NCBI RefSeq assembly: GCF_000172415.1
Contig: NZ_ABLD01000027.1
Span: 1 to 64,000, forward strand
From: Paraburkholderia graminis C4D1M
GTDB lineage: Bacteria; Pseudomonadota; Gammaproteobacteria; Burkholderiales; Burkholderiaceae
Length of the DNA: 64,000 nucleotides
Direction of reading: 5' to 3'
Notes under the pieces: generated by a model
Told to the model about the DNA's origin: nothing
Database searches by the model: none
Seen by the model: the letters and a program-made list of their open reading frames with translations, nothing else
Translations under genes and position numbers: made by a program
Shown: one piece after another, positions 32,954 through 41,432 of the stretch
Numbering within the stretch: the first letter of the stretch is position 1
How the letters are laid out: each line of letters starts with the position of its first letter

Positions 32954-34957
32954 GTGGCGAGTCACTATAAAAACAGCGGCAAGCGGGCAGCATCAGTGAA
33001 CGCGGCTCATGCCGAACCTTATTCACCTGGACGCCGGGCGTTCATGGTGTTCGCCGGCACCTCCGCGGGCGCGACGCTGCTCGGCGGTCTGTCCGCGTGC
33101 GGCGGCTCGGGCAGTTCGGGCCTCACACCCGAAGATCCGATCTGGGGCAGCTACGGCGCCGCGACGCAGATCGTCGCTTCGCTCGCCGGCATCAAACAGT
33201 CGATGTTCCCGTCGCGCGACTTCGTCGTTACGCAATACGGCGCGCAACCATGCGCGGTGGTCGCGGCAACCAATCCGTACACGGGCTCGTCGTCGCCCGC
33301 GAGCCCCGGCTCCAACCAGACCAACGCGGCGTCTTCATTCGACTCGCGCCCGGCGTTCCTCGCCGCGATTCAGGCAGCCAACGCGGCGGGCGGCGGCCGC
33401 GTCGTGGTGCCGTCCGGCAACTGGTATTGCGCGGGTCCGATCGTGCTGCTCAGCAACGTCAATTTTCATTTGAGCGCCAATTGCACAATCTATTTCAGCC
33501 CGAATCCCGCGGACTATGCGAAGGACGGCCCGGTCAACTGCGGCGCGAACGGCAACCTGTTTTACAGCCGCTGGCAGGCGAACGATTGCCTGAATTTCGG
33601 CTCGCCCGTCTACGCGCGCAATCAGTCGAACATCGCACTGACCGGCGAAGACGCGACCTCGGTGCTCAACGGTCAGGCGATGACGCCGTTCGCCGGCTCG
33701 GGCAACACCGCGACGTGCTGGTGGACCTTCAAGGGATCGAACGGGGCCTACGGTTGCGTGAGTTCGTCGACGCCCTCGCAGGTGTACAAGAACCCGAGCA
33801 ACGTGGATCTGCGAACTGTAGCGCCCGGCATTTCCGACGCGCTCTACACGCAGTTGACGAGTCCGACGACGCCCTGGCAAGAGGATCAGAACTACTTGCC
33901 CGCGCTCTCGGAAGCGGGCGTGCCGATTGCGAAGCGCATCTTTGGCCTCGGTCACTATCTGCGCCCATGCATGGTCGAGTTCATCGGCTGCACGAATGTA
34001 CTGATGGAAAACTACGCCACGAACAACACGCCGTTCTGGCAGCATCATCCGACCGATTGCAAGAATGTCGTGATTCGCGGCGTGACGACCAACAGCATCG
34101 GTCCGAATAACGACGGCTTCGACCCCGACGCGTGCGACAACGTGCTGTGCGACGGCGTGACCTTCAACACGGGCGACGACTGCATCGCGATCAAGTCGGG
34201 CAAGGATCTCGATACGCAATACGGTCCCGCGCAAAATCACGTGATCCAGAACTGCACGATGAATAGCGGCCACGGCGGCATTACGCTCGGCAGCGAAATG
34301 GGCGGCGGCGTGCAGAACATTTACGCGCGCAATCTCCAGATGCTGAATCAGAACTGGGCGACCAATCCGCTCAATATCGCGATCCGTATCAAGACCAATA
34401 TGAATCGCGGCGGCTTCGTGAAGAACTTCTACGTCGACAAGGTCACGTTGCCCAACGGCGTCGCGCTGAAAGGAGGCGGCTACGGCAGCGCGCTGCTCGC
34501 CGGCAGCCCGATCAACGGCACCGTGCCGCTTGGCGTGGTGACTGCGACTGCGGCCAATCCGTCCGCGGCTCAGGGCGGCCTGATTACATTCGACTGCGAT
34601 TATCAGCCGGCCAACGACGCAATCAGAACGCGGCCGGCGGTCGTGCAGAACGTCAACATCTCGAACGTGCAGGCGAGCAACGTCACGCTCAACGGCGTCA
34701 CGGCTTCGTGTTTTCAGGCGATCGTCGCGCAAGGCCCCGTCGCGTTCGACTACAACGGACCGACGCCCGCGCCGACCGTTCCGCCGATCACCGGCGTGAC
34801 GATCTCGAACTGCAATCTCGGCACTGCCGTTTGCGCGGGACCGGCCAACGCCACCACGCCGGGGCCGATCTATGCGTACAACGTCAACGGCATTGCGTTG
34901 AAGAACGTCGTGATCGGCGGGACGACGTACAACACGAACGTGGTCGATCAGCGGTAA
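32954..34957 (+). CDS. Secreted GH28 polygalacturonase-like lipoprotein
   Basis: Glycoside hydrolase family 28 protein of 667 residues, a right-handed beta-helix that would cut galacturonan. An N-terminal RRAFMVFAGTSAGATLLGGL followed by SACGG combines a twin-arginine-like start and a lipobox (LSAC). The catalytic acids lie in GPNNDGFDPDAC and NTGDDCIAIKSG, then HGGITLGSEMGGG and IAIRIKTN. It starts with GTG preceded by AAGGAG. The C-terminal 150 residues continue as parallel strands. It would provide galacturonate for the uronate dehydrogenases and transporters of this locus. The start and outer-membrane or periplasmic location are inferred. Confidence 0.9.
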   Translation: MASHYKNSGKRAASVNAAHAEPYSPGRRAFMVFAGTSAGATLLGGLSACGGSGSSGLTPEDPIWGSYGAATQIVASLAGIKQSMFPSRDFVVTQYGAQPCAVVAATNPYTGSSSPASPGSNQTNAASSFDSRPAFLAAIQAANAAGGGRVVVPSGNWYCAGPIVLLSNVNFHLSANCTIYFSPNPADYAKDGPVNCGANGNLFYSRWQANDCLNFGSPVYARNQSNIALTGEDATSVLNGQAMTPFAGSGNTATCWWTFKGSNGAYGCVSSSTPSQVYKNPSNVDLRTVAPGISDALYTQLTSPTTPWQEDQNYLPALSEAGVPIAKRIFGLGHYLRPCMVEFIGCTNVLMENYATNNTPFWQHHPTDCKNVVIRGVTTNSIGPNNDGFDPDACDNVLCDGVTFNTGDDCIAIKSGKDLDTQYGPAQNHVIQNCTMNSGHGGITLGSEMGGGVQNIYARNLQMLNQNWATNPLNIAIRIKTNMNRGGFVKNFYVDKVTLPNGVALKGGGYGSALLAGSPINGTVPLGVVTATAANPSAAQGGLITFDCDYQPANDAIRTRPAVVQNVNISNVQASNVTLNGVTASCFQAIVAQGPVAFDYNGPTPAPTVPPITGVTISNCNLGTAVCAGPANATTPGPIYAYNVNGIALKNVVIGGTTYNTNVVDQR

Positions 34958-34998
34958 GACGCGCGCGCGGCGGAGTTGCTGCTGCGCCGCGTTGTGAA

Positions 34999-35024
34999 AA
35001 AAACCGCTCGGGAGAGCGGTTTTT
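34999..35024. terminator. Rho-independent terminator after the GH28 gene
   Basis: AAAAACCGCTC pairs with GAGCGGTTTTT across a GGGA loop; usable from both the GH28 gene and the convergent ilvD-type gene. Confidence 0.88.
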
Positions 35025-35069
35025 CTACGGTTTTTTCTTGCTAACAGCGCATGACGCGCTGAGCAAAAA

Positions 35070-36929
35070 TCAATCTTCCAGCAACGACAGATCGCGCACC
35101 GCGCCCTTGTCGGCCGACATCACCAGCTTCGCGTAAGCCTTGAGCGCCGCCGACACCCGGCGCGGACGCGCCTTCGCCGGTTTCCATCCCTTCGCGTTCT
35201 GCTCCTCGCGGCGGCTTGCCAGCTCCGCGTCGGACAGCAATACGTCGATCGTGCGCTTCGGAATGTCGATGCGGATCTTGTCGCCGTCGCGCACGAGGCC
35301 GATCGCGCCGCCCGCCGCCGCTTCCGGCGAACAGTGGCCGATAGAGAGACCCGACGTGCCGCCCGAGAAGCGGCCGTCCGTCAGCAGCGCGCACGCTTTG
35401 CCGAGACCTTGCGACTTGATGTAGCTCGTCGGGTAAAGCATTTCCTGCATGCCCGGCCCGCCCTTCGGACCTTCGTAACGGACGATCACCACGTCGCCCG
35501 CCTTCACCTTGCCCGCGAGAATGTTCTCGACCGCTTCGTCCTGCGATTCGGTGACGTGCGCGGTGCCTTCGAACACCAGAATGCTTTCGTCCACGCCGGC
35601 GGTTTTCACCACGCAGCCGTCGAGCGCGATGTTGCCGGTCAGCACCGCAAGGCCGCCTTCCTTCGAGAACGCGTGCTCGTACGAACGGATGCAGCCTTCG
35701 GCGCGATCCAGATCGAGACTCGGCCAGCGCGTGTTCTGGCTGAACGCCACCTGCGTCGGAACGCCGGCCGGGCCGGCCATGTAGAAAGTCCTGACCGCTT
35801 CGTCGTCAGTGCGAACGATGTCCCACTGATCGAGCGCGTCTTTCAGCGTCGGCGCGTGGACCGTGGGCACGTCGGTGTGCAGCTTGCCCGCGCGATCCAG
35901 CTCGCCGAGGATCGCCATGATGCCGCCCGCGCGATGCACGTCTTCGATGTGGTACTTGTTGGTGTTGGGCGCCACCTTGCACAGCTGCGGAACCACGCGC
36001 GACAGGCGGTCGATGTCCGTCATCGTGAAGTCGATCTCCGCTTCGCGCGCGATGGCCAGCAAATGCAGAATCGTGTTGGTCGAGCCGCCCATCGCGATGT
36101 CGAGCGTCATCGCGTTTTCGAACGCCTTGAAGCCGACCGCGCGTGGCAGCACGCTCGCCTTTTCCTCTTCGTAATACTCGCGGGCCAGTCCGACGATGCG
36201 GCGGCCGGCGCGCTTGAAGAGCTGCTCGCGGTCCGCGTGCGTGGCGACCACCGTGCCGTTGCCCGGCAGGGAAAGACCGAGCGCCTCGGTGAGGCAGTTC
36301 ATCGAATTGGCCGTGAACATGCCCGAGCACGAGCCGCACGTCGGACATGCGGAACGCTCGACTTCGGCGACGTCGGCGTCGGAATACGCCTTGTCGGCGG
36401 CGATCACCATTGCATCCACGAGATCGAGCTTCTTGAATTCGATGGTGCCGGTCTTCGGATTGGCGAGGCGCGTCTTGCCCGCTTCCATCGGGCCGCCGGA
36501 AACGAAGATCACCGGAATGTTCAGGCGCATCGCGGCCATCAGCATGCCAGGCGTGATCTTGTCGCAGTTCGAGATGCACACCATCGCGTCGGCGCAGTGC
36601 GCGTTGACCATGTACTCCACCGAATCCGCGATGATGTCGCGGCTCGGCAGCGAATACAGCATGCCGTCGTGGCCCATCGCGATGCCGTCGTCGACGGCGA
36701 TGGTGTTGAATTCCTTGGCGACGCCGCCGGCGGCCTCGATCTCGCGCGCGACGAGCTGGCCGAGGTCCTTCAGGTGCACATGGCCGGGCACGAACTGCGT
36801 GAACGAATTGACGACCGCGATGATCGGCTTCGAGAAGTCTTCGTCTTTCATGCCGGTGGCGCGCCACAGCGAGCGCGCGCCCGCCATGTTGCGGCCGGCG
36901 GTGGAGGTTTTGGAACGGTATGCGGGCAT
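35070..36929 (-). CDS. ilvD: Dihydroxy-acid dehydratase (IlvD, Escherichia coli-like long form)
   Basis: Iron-sulfur dehydratase of 619 residues. It opens MPAYRSKTSTAGRNMAGARS and closely follows the enterobacterial IlvD sequence from memory, including VVNSFTQFVPGHVHLKDLGQ, ISNCDKITPGML, ACPTCGSCSGMFTANSMNCL (cluster cysteines) and DGRFSGGTSGLSIGH. The standard reaction is dehydration of 2,3-dihydroxy-isovalerate in valine/isoleucine synthesis. Its position beside ExuT and uronate genes makes a sugar-acid dehydratase role possible, but the sequence looks like true IlvD. It has a 316-base upstream gap and no regulon operator there. Confidence 0.9.
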   Translation of the reverse strand: MPAYRSKTSTAGRNMAGARSLWRATGMKDEDFSKPIIAVVNSFTQFVPGHVHLKDLGQLVAREIEAAGGVAKEFNTIAVDDGIAMGHDGMLYSLPSRDIIADSVEYMVNAHCADAMVCISNCDKITPGMLMAAMRLNIPVIFVSGGPMEAGKTRLANPKTGTIEFKKLDLVDAMVIAADKAYSDADVAEVERSACPTCGSCSGMFTANSMNCLTEALGLSLPGNGTVVATHADREQLFKRAGRRIVGLAREYYEEEKASVLPRAVGFKAFENAMTLDIAMGGSTNTILHLLAIAREAEIDFTMTDIDRLSRVVPQLCKVAPNTNKYHIEDVHRAGGIMAILGELDRAGKLHTDVPTVHAPTLKDALDQWDIVRTDDEAVRTFYMAGPAGVPTQVAFSQNTRWPSLDLDRAEGCIRSYEHAFSKEGGLAVLTGNIALDGCVVKTAGVDESILVFEGTAHVTESQDEAVENILAGKVKAGDVVIVRYEGPKGGPGMQEMLYPTSYIKSQGLGKACALLTDGRFSGGTSGLSIGHCSPEAAAGGAIGLVRDGDKIRIDIPKRTIDVLLSDAELASRREEQNAKGWKPAKARPRRVSAALKAYAKLVMSADKGAVRDLSLLED

Positions 36930-37245
36930 CGTGGTTGTTGAATGAATATCGCTTGAAAGAAGCGGGCCAAGGGAGTGACGGCCCCTCGAGCGCCCGTGCG
37001 AACAACCTCGTGAGCCGCGCCGCGGGCAAAACGCGCAATTATCCCACAGGGTCCGGCGGTGTGCGGGTCGCAAGTGCGGCTGGGCGGCGTTCGCGGCGAG
37101 GCTTGCGGCGGTGTGCAACGGACTGACCCGTGAACGAAAACGGCGCCCGCAGGCGCCGCTTTGGCTGAACGTCAGCGCCGCGTGATGCCGGCGCGCACGC
37201 TTCGTCGAATGTGTTCGTCGAATCTTCGTCGAATATCTGCGTCGA
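36930..37245. other. Intergenic region between exuT-like gene and ilvD
   Basis: This 316-base stretch holds the exuT terminator at 37137-37158 and the ilvD promoter region. I see no open frame with family resemblance and no copy of the 16-bp regulon motif. Confidence 0.5.
37137..37158 (-). terminator. Rho-independent terminator of the exuT-like gene
   Basis: On the minus strand CGGCGCC-TGCG-GGCGCCG is followed by TTTTCG. Confidence 0.75.
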
Positions 37246-38544
37246 TTACTTGGCCGGGACCACGCCATTCGCCTGCGACCAGCGCGGCTCGGGCGTCTTG
37301 TCCGCGCTCTTCGCGAGCAGGCACACCACGCCCGCCGCGATGATGTCGAACACCGCGAGCACCACGAAGAGCGGGCTGTAGCCGACCTGCGTCACGAGCA
37401 CGCCGAACAGCGCCGTGAAAGCCGCCGCGCCGAGATAGCCGGCCATGCCGCCCATGCCGGTGGCCGTCGCGACTTCGTTCTTGCCGAACATATCCGACGT
37501 GATAGCGTACAGTGCGCCCGACAGCGTCTGGTGCGCAAAGCCGCCCACGCACAACAGCGCAACGGCCACATACGGACTCGCAACGAGGCCCACGCACGCC
37601 GGCCCGATCATGCACAGCGCGCCGACCACGAACACCATCTTGCGCGACGTGAACAGCGAAACCTTCGCGTACTTGTGAAACAGCGGGCTCAGATAACCGC
37701 CGAGCACGCAGCCGATATCCGCGGCGAGAAACGGCATCCACGCATACAGCGCGATTTCCTTCAGGTTCATGTGACGCTCGGTCATCATGTAAAGCGGAAT
37801 CCACGCGTTGAAGGTCTGCCATGCCGGCTCGGACAAAATGCGCGGAATGCCGATCGCCCAGAAGTCGCGGCTCTTCATCATCGCGAACCAGTTGCGCTTG
37901 GGCGCGCCATCGTCGCTATGCTTCGCTTCCTGACCGCTCAGGATGTAGTCGCGCTCCGCGTCGCCGAGCAGCTTCTGCTTGCGCGGATGCTTGTACAGCA
38001 CCATCCACACGGCGCTCCACACAATCCCCGCGACGCCGACGATCACGAACGCCAGTTGCCACTGCCCATGCAACAGCGCCCAGACCACGAGCGGCGGCGC
38101 GAGCAAGGCGCCGATCGACGAACCGATGTTGAACCAGCCGATCGCCACCGAACGCTCCTTGGCCGGAAACCATTCGCTCGTGGCTTTCACGCCGGCCGGA
38201 ATGCCCGCCGCCTCGGCAATGCCGAGCAGGCCGCGGAAGAAAGCGAGGCTGCGCCATCCCGTCGACCACGCTGCCGCCGCACAGGCGAGCGACCAGGCCA
38301 GCGCGAACGCCGCGAAGCCGATCTTGGTGCCGACCGTATCGAGCAGAAAGCCCGCGACCGGCTGCATGAACGCATAGCAAAGCTGCCATGCGACCACGAC
38401 GTGAGCATATTGCTCAGTCGTGATGTGCAGGTCTTTCATCAGCGTCGGCGCGGCCACCGACAACGTATTGCGCGCCAGATAATTGATGATGAGCCCGGCT
38501 GCGACCAGACTGACCATCCACCAGCGGATGCCCTTGATCTTCAT
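37246..38544 (-). CDS. MFS hexuronate transporter (ExuT-like)
   Basis: Inner-membrane proton symporter of 432 residues for galacturonate or glucuronate. MKIKGIRWWMVSLVAAGLII, NYLARNTLSVAAPTLMKDL, FLLDTVGTKIGFAAFAL and AGVKATSEWFPAKERSVAIG parallel ExuT of enterobacteria, as do WQTFNAWIPLYM and GGFAHQTLSGALYAI. Twelve helices are expected. It lies 32 bases downstream of the second uronate dehydrogenase, so import and first oxidation are co-expressed. Confidence 0.92.
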   Translation of the reverse strand: MKIKGIRWWMVSLVAAGLIINYLARNTLSVAAPTLMKDLHITTEQYAHVVVAWQLCYAFMQPVAGFLLDTVGTKIGFAAFALAWSLACAAAAWSTGWRSLAFFRGLLGIAEAAGIPAGVKATSEWFPAKERSVAIGWFNIGSSIGALLAPPLVVWALLHGQWQLAFVIVGVAGIVWSAVWMVLYKHPRKQKLLGDAERDYILSGQEAKHSDDGAPKRNWFAMMKSRDFWAIGIPRILSEPAWQTFNAWIPLYMMTERHMNLKEIALYAWMPFLAADIGCVLGGYLSPLFHKYAKVSLFTSRKMVFVVGALCMIGPACVGLVASPYVAVALLCVGGFAHQTLSGALYAITSDMFGKNEVATATGMGGMAGYLGAAAFTALFGVLVTQVGYSPLFVVLAVFDIIAAGVVCLLAKSADKTPEPRWSQANGVVPAK

Positions 38545-38576
38545 TGCTGCGTCTCCTGGTAATGCTTTAACTTGCT

Positions 38577-39434
38577 TCAGGCCGGCCGCGCCGCCGAAGC
38601 GCTGCCCGCGCCGGTGCCCGCGCCCGTGCCCGCGCCCTCTTCCTCACGCCGCGAATAGTCGATGCCGACAAAGCCGCCGCCCTGGAAGCGCTGGCCCAGC
38701 GCATCGAGCGGATTCGGACGGGCCAGGATTTCGTCGGCGTAGTCTTCGGCGTTCTGCTTCGGCGTGTAGCCGAGGCGCGCTGCGCCGCTGTTGTCCCACC
38801 AGCTACGCGTATTGGCCGACACGCCCCACACGGTGATGAAGCCGAGATCGTCGGCTTCGATGCAGCGGTCGAGGAAATGCATCAGGTCCGCGTGGCCGAA
38901 CCAGGTGCTGAGATGGCGCGGCTCGGTCGGACGCTCGAGGCAACTGCCGATGCGCACACACACGCTCTCGATGCCGTGCTTGTCCCAGTACATGCGGGCG
39001 AGCGCTTCGCCCCAGACCTTGCTGAGGCCATAAAAACCGTCGGGGCGCAGTTCGCAATCGAGGCTCAGACGCTCCGTCACCGGATACATGCCGATCGCGT
39101 GATTCGAGCTGGCGAATACGATGCGCTTCACGCCGTGCCGCCGCGCGCCCTCGTACACCTCCACGAGACCGCGCAAATTGTTTTCGATGATCTCGGGCAG
39201 CGGACGCTCGACGCTCGTGCCGGCGAAGTGGATCAGCACGTCGACGCCTTCCAGCAGCCGGTCGACGACCGCAGGATCGCGCAGGTCGCCGTGCATCACA
39301 TCCTCGCCGTCGATGAGCGGCGTGAGCGGCTTCGAGCCGGCCGCCGAACGCAGCGGCGTGCCGCGCGCAATGAACGCGGCGCGCACGACCGAGCCAAGCT
39401 GGCCACCGGCGCCACTAAGGGCAATCTTCTTCAT
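38577..39434 (-). CDS. NAD-dependent uronate dehydrogenase (paralogue 2)
   Basis: Extended SDR of 285 residues, oxidising hexuronate to aldarolactone. Rossmann loop ALSGAGGQLG (5-14), ASSNHAIGMYPVT (108-120) and catalytic Tyr135/Lys139 in FYGLSK are intact; LRIGS in paralogue 1 is VRIGSCLERPTEPRHLSTWF here. The two paralogues are clearly divergent, so they may differ in substrate (galacturonate versus glucuronate). The C-terminus ends in a low-complexity tail (REEEGAGTGAGTGAGSAS) encoded by a short GGTGCC/CGCGCC-rich repeat. AAGGAACCCCT precedes the ATG. Confidence 0.9.
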   Translation of the reverse strand: MKKIALSGAGGQLGSVVRAAFIARGTPLRSAAGSKPLTPLIDGEDVMHGDLRDPAVVDRLLEGVDVLIHFAGTSVERPLPEIIENNLRGLVEVYEGARRHGVKRIVFASSNHAIGMYPVTERLSLDCELRPDGFYGLSKVWGEALARMYWDKHGIESVCVRIGSCLERPTEPRHLSTWFGHADLMHFLDRCIEADDLGFITVWGVSANTRSWWDNSGAARLGYTPKQNAEDYADEILARPNPLDALGQRFQGGGFVGIDYSRREEEGAGTGAGTGAGSASAARPA

Positions 39435-39472
39435 AGGGGTTCCTTTACTGCACCGGCTCGTGCGCGGGCTAG

Positions 39473-39488
39473 TTGTACGATAACGTAC
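39473..39488. promoter_or_regulatory. GntR-regulon operator-like site, udh2-exuT side
   Basis: TTGTACGATAACGTAC matches the shared 16-bp motif with one difference and lies 39 bases upstream of the second uronate dehydrogenase. Confidence 0.65.
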
Positions 39489-39598
39489 TATCAACGATGC
39501 GGAATCGGATTTCAACTAGGCATTTACCCGAGGTCTCGGCGTGCCTTTCGATGCTTTCAGGCACTGAACGACAAGCCGCAGGCTCAATTTATGGTGCG

Positions 39599-39612
39599 AT
39601 GTCGTATGACAT
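39599..39612. promoter_or_regulatory. Inverted repeat ATGTC-GTAT-GACAT
   Basis: A perfect 5-bp-arm dyad lies 165 bases upstream of udh2. Its core TCGTATGACAT is close to the FadR-type TNGTNNNACNA, so it may be an auxiliary site. Confidence 0.35.
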
Positions 39613-39860
39613 TGAAAACAAACCACCGCATTCGACACCCACCCGCGCCATTGGCCACCGCCGCAAACCGCATCGCCATCGACAAGCAACCCTCGCCATA
39701 CCCCACCTCCAGCGCCCACCCTTTGCTGCGACGCGGTCGATTGCCGCACTCACGCCCCACCTGGCGGAAAACGCGTCCTCGCAAGCAATAAGAAAAAGCT
39801 GATACAGATCAGTCATTTGCCACGCGCGAACGGCAAAACCGCACAAAACAACGCGGTTCT

Positions 39861-39889
39861 TTGACGCACGTCGCGCCGCAGCATAATTC
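39861..39889 (+). promoter_or_regulatory. Candidate sigma-70 promoter of cydAB
   Basis: TTGACG (39861-39866), a 17-base spacer and TAATTC (39884-39889) lie about 100 bases before cydA. The -10 match is only partial. Confidence 0.35.
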
Positions 39890-39989
39890 GCCGTGTTGGC
39901 CTAATCTTCGGCCATCTGCGAAACGCAGTGCGCACCGACACCGGTCGACGCGCGTAGTCCGCAACGAGCGGCATCACGCCTTCACGATC

Positions 39990-41402
39990 ATGAACTCCGC
40001 AATATCGGCATTCGACCTCGCCCGCATCCAGTTTGCGTTCACCGTTTCGTTTCACATCGTTTTTCCGGCGCTGAGCATCGGCCTCGCGAGTTTCATCGCC
40101 GTGCTCGAATGGCGCTGGCTCAAAACCGGCAAGACCTACTACAAGGACTTGTGCCTCTTCTGGTCGAAGATCTTCGCCGTCGCCTTCGGCATGGGCGTCG
40201 TCTCCGGCGTCGTGATGAGCTATCAGTTCGGCACCAACTGGTCCGGCTTCTCGAGTTTCGCCGGACCCGTCACCGGACCTTTGCTGATGTACGAGGTCAT
40301 GACCGCGTTCTTTCTCGAAGCCGGCTTCCTCGGCATCATGCTGTTCGGCTGGCAGCGCGTGAGCCCGCGCGCGCATTTCGGCGCGACGCTGATGGTCGCG
40401 ATCGGCACGCTCATCTCGACCTTCTGGATTCTCGCGTCGAATAGCTGGATGCAGACACCGCAAGGCTTCGAGGTGGTGAACGGGCAGGTCGTGCCGCTCG
40501 ACTGGTTCAAGATCATCTTCAACCCGTCGTTCCCGTACCGGCTCGCGCATATGGCGCTCGCGGCGTTCATCGTCGCGGGGCTCGTGGTCGCCGCGGTCGG
40601 CGCGTGGCATCTGCTGCGCGGACGGCGCGATCCGGCCGTCAAGAAGATGTTCTCGATGGCGCTCTGGCTGCTGCTGATTCTCACGCCGATCCAGGCGGTC
40701 GTCGGCGATCAGCATGGTTTGAACACGCGCGAATATCAGCCGGCGAAAATCGCGGCAATCGAAGGTTTGTGGGAAACCGAGAAAGGCGGCACCGCGCTCA
40801 ACCTGTTCGGCATCCCCGACATGCAGGCGGAAACCACGCGCTATGCGGTGTCGATTCCACACCTGGGCAGCCTGATCCTCACGCATAGCTGGGACGGCGA
40901 AATTCGCGGCCTCAAGGAATTCCCGCCGCAAGACCGGCCGAATTCGACAGTGGTGTTCTGGAGCTTTCGCATCATGGCCGGGCTCGGCATGCTGATGATC
41001 GCGATGTCGATTGCCGCATGGGTGCTGCGCCGCCGCGGCACGCTGTTCGAGTCGAAGTGGTTCCAGCGCGTCGCGGTGGCGATGGGTCCGAGCGGTTTCA
41101 TCTCGCTGCTGGCCGGCTGGGTGACCACTGAAGTCGGCCGTCAGCCGTGGGTCGTGTACGGCGTGATGCGCACGTCGCAGGCCGTGTCGCCGCTTACCGC
41201 GCAGCAGGTCGGCATTTCGCTGATGGCCTTCGTGGTCGTGTATTTCCTCGTGTTCGGCACGGGCATTTACTACATGCTCAAGCTGATGCGCTCCGGCCCG
41301 GCGCTGCCCGGACAGACACCGCACGACGCGCCTGCCCACACGCCGGACCAGACCGCGCGCCGCCCTTTCTCCGCCGCCGATCAGGCGATCGACGCCGCAT
41401 AA
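39990..41402 (+). CDS. cydA: Cytochrome bd ubiquinol oxidase subunit I (CioA type)
   Basis: Membrane haem subunit of 470 residues of the cytochrome bd quinol oxidase. Key regions: FDLARIQFAFTVSFHIVFPA with the haem His near the first helix, GVVSGVVMSYQFGTNWSGFS, ASNSWMQTPQGFEVVNGQVV, and GRQPWVVYGVMRTSQAVSP near the end. The Q-loop region is short, as in CioA/cyanide-insensitive oxidases. The start at 39990 directly precedes the conserved sequence. It reduces O2 to water with high affinity and forms an operon with cydB and a small third gene. Confidence 0.93.
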   Translation: MNSAISAFDLARIQFAFTVSFHIVFPALSIGLASFIAVLEWRWLKTGKTYYKDLCLFWSKIFAVAFGMGVVSGVVMSYQFGTNWSGFSSFAGPVTGPLLMYEVMTAFFLEAGFLGIMLFGWQRVSPRAHFGATLMVAIGTLISTFWILASNSWMQTPQGFEVVNGQVVPLDWFKIIFNPSFPYRLAHMALAAFIVAGLVVAAVGAWHLLRGRRDPAVKKMFSMALWLLLILTPIQAVVGDQHGLNTREYQPAKIAAIEGLWETEKGGTALNLFGIPDMQAETTRYAVSIPHLGSLILTHSWDGEIRGLKEFPPQDRPNSTVVFWSFRIMAGLGMLMIAMSIAAWVLRRRGTLFESKWFQRVAVAMGPSGFISLLAGWVTTEVGRQPWVVYGVMRTSQAVSPLTAQQVGISLMAFVVVYFLVFGTGIYYMLKLMRSGPALPGQTPHDAPAHTPDQTARRPFSAADQAIDAA

Positions 41403-41432
41403 CCCGATGTCTTCTCTTAGCCGAGTCACAAA

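Larger units (their letters stand above)
39435..39989. other. Divergent intergenic region, udh2 and cydA
   Basis: This 555-base stretch holds two operator-like elements (39473-39488 and 39599-39612) and a possible cydA promoter near 39861-39889. Open frames here are short and Arg/His-rich, without family resemblance. Confidence 0.5.

Noticed and set aside
32890..32970. A 26-codon frame overlapping the GH28 start, possible leader peptide
   Set aside because: No good ribosome-binding site and no leader-peptide-like codon run or terminator pair; kept out as unsupported.
39813..41429. A 538-residue minus-strand frame over cydA
   Set aside because: Same reason: shadow of cydA with abundant His/Arg/Glu and no recognisable domain.
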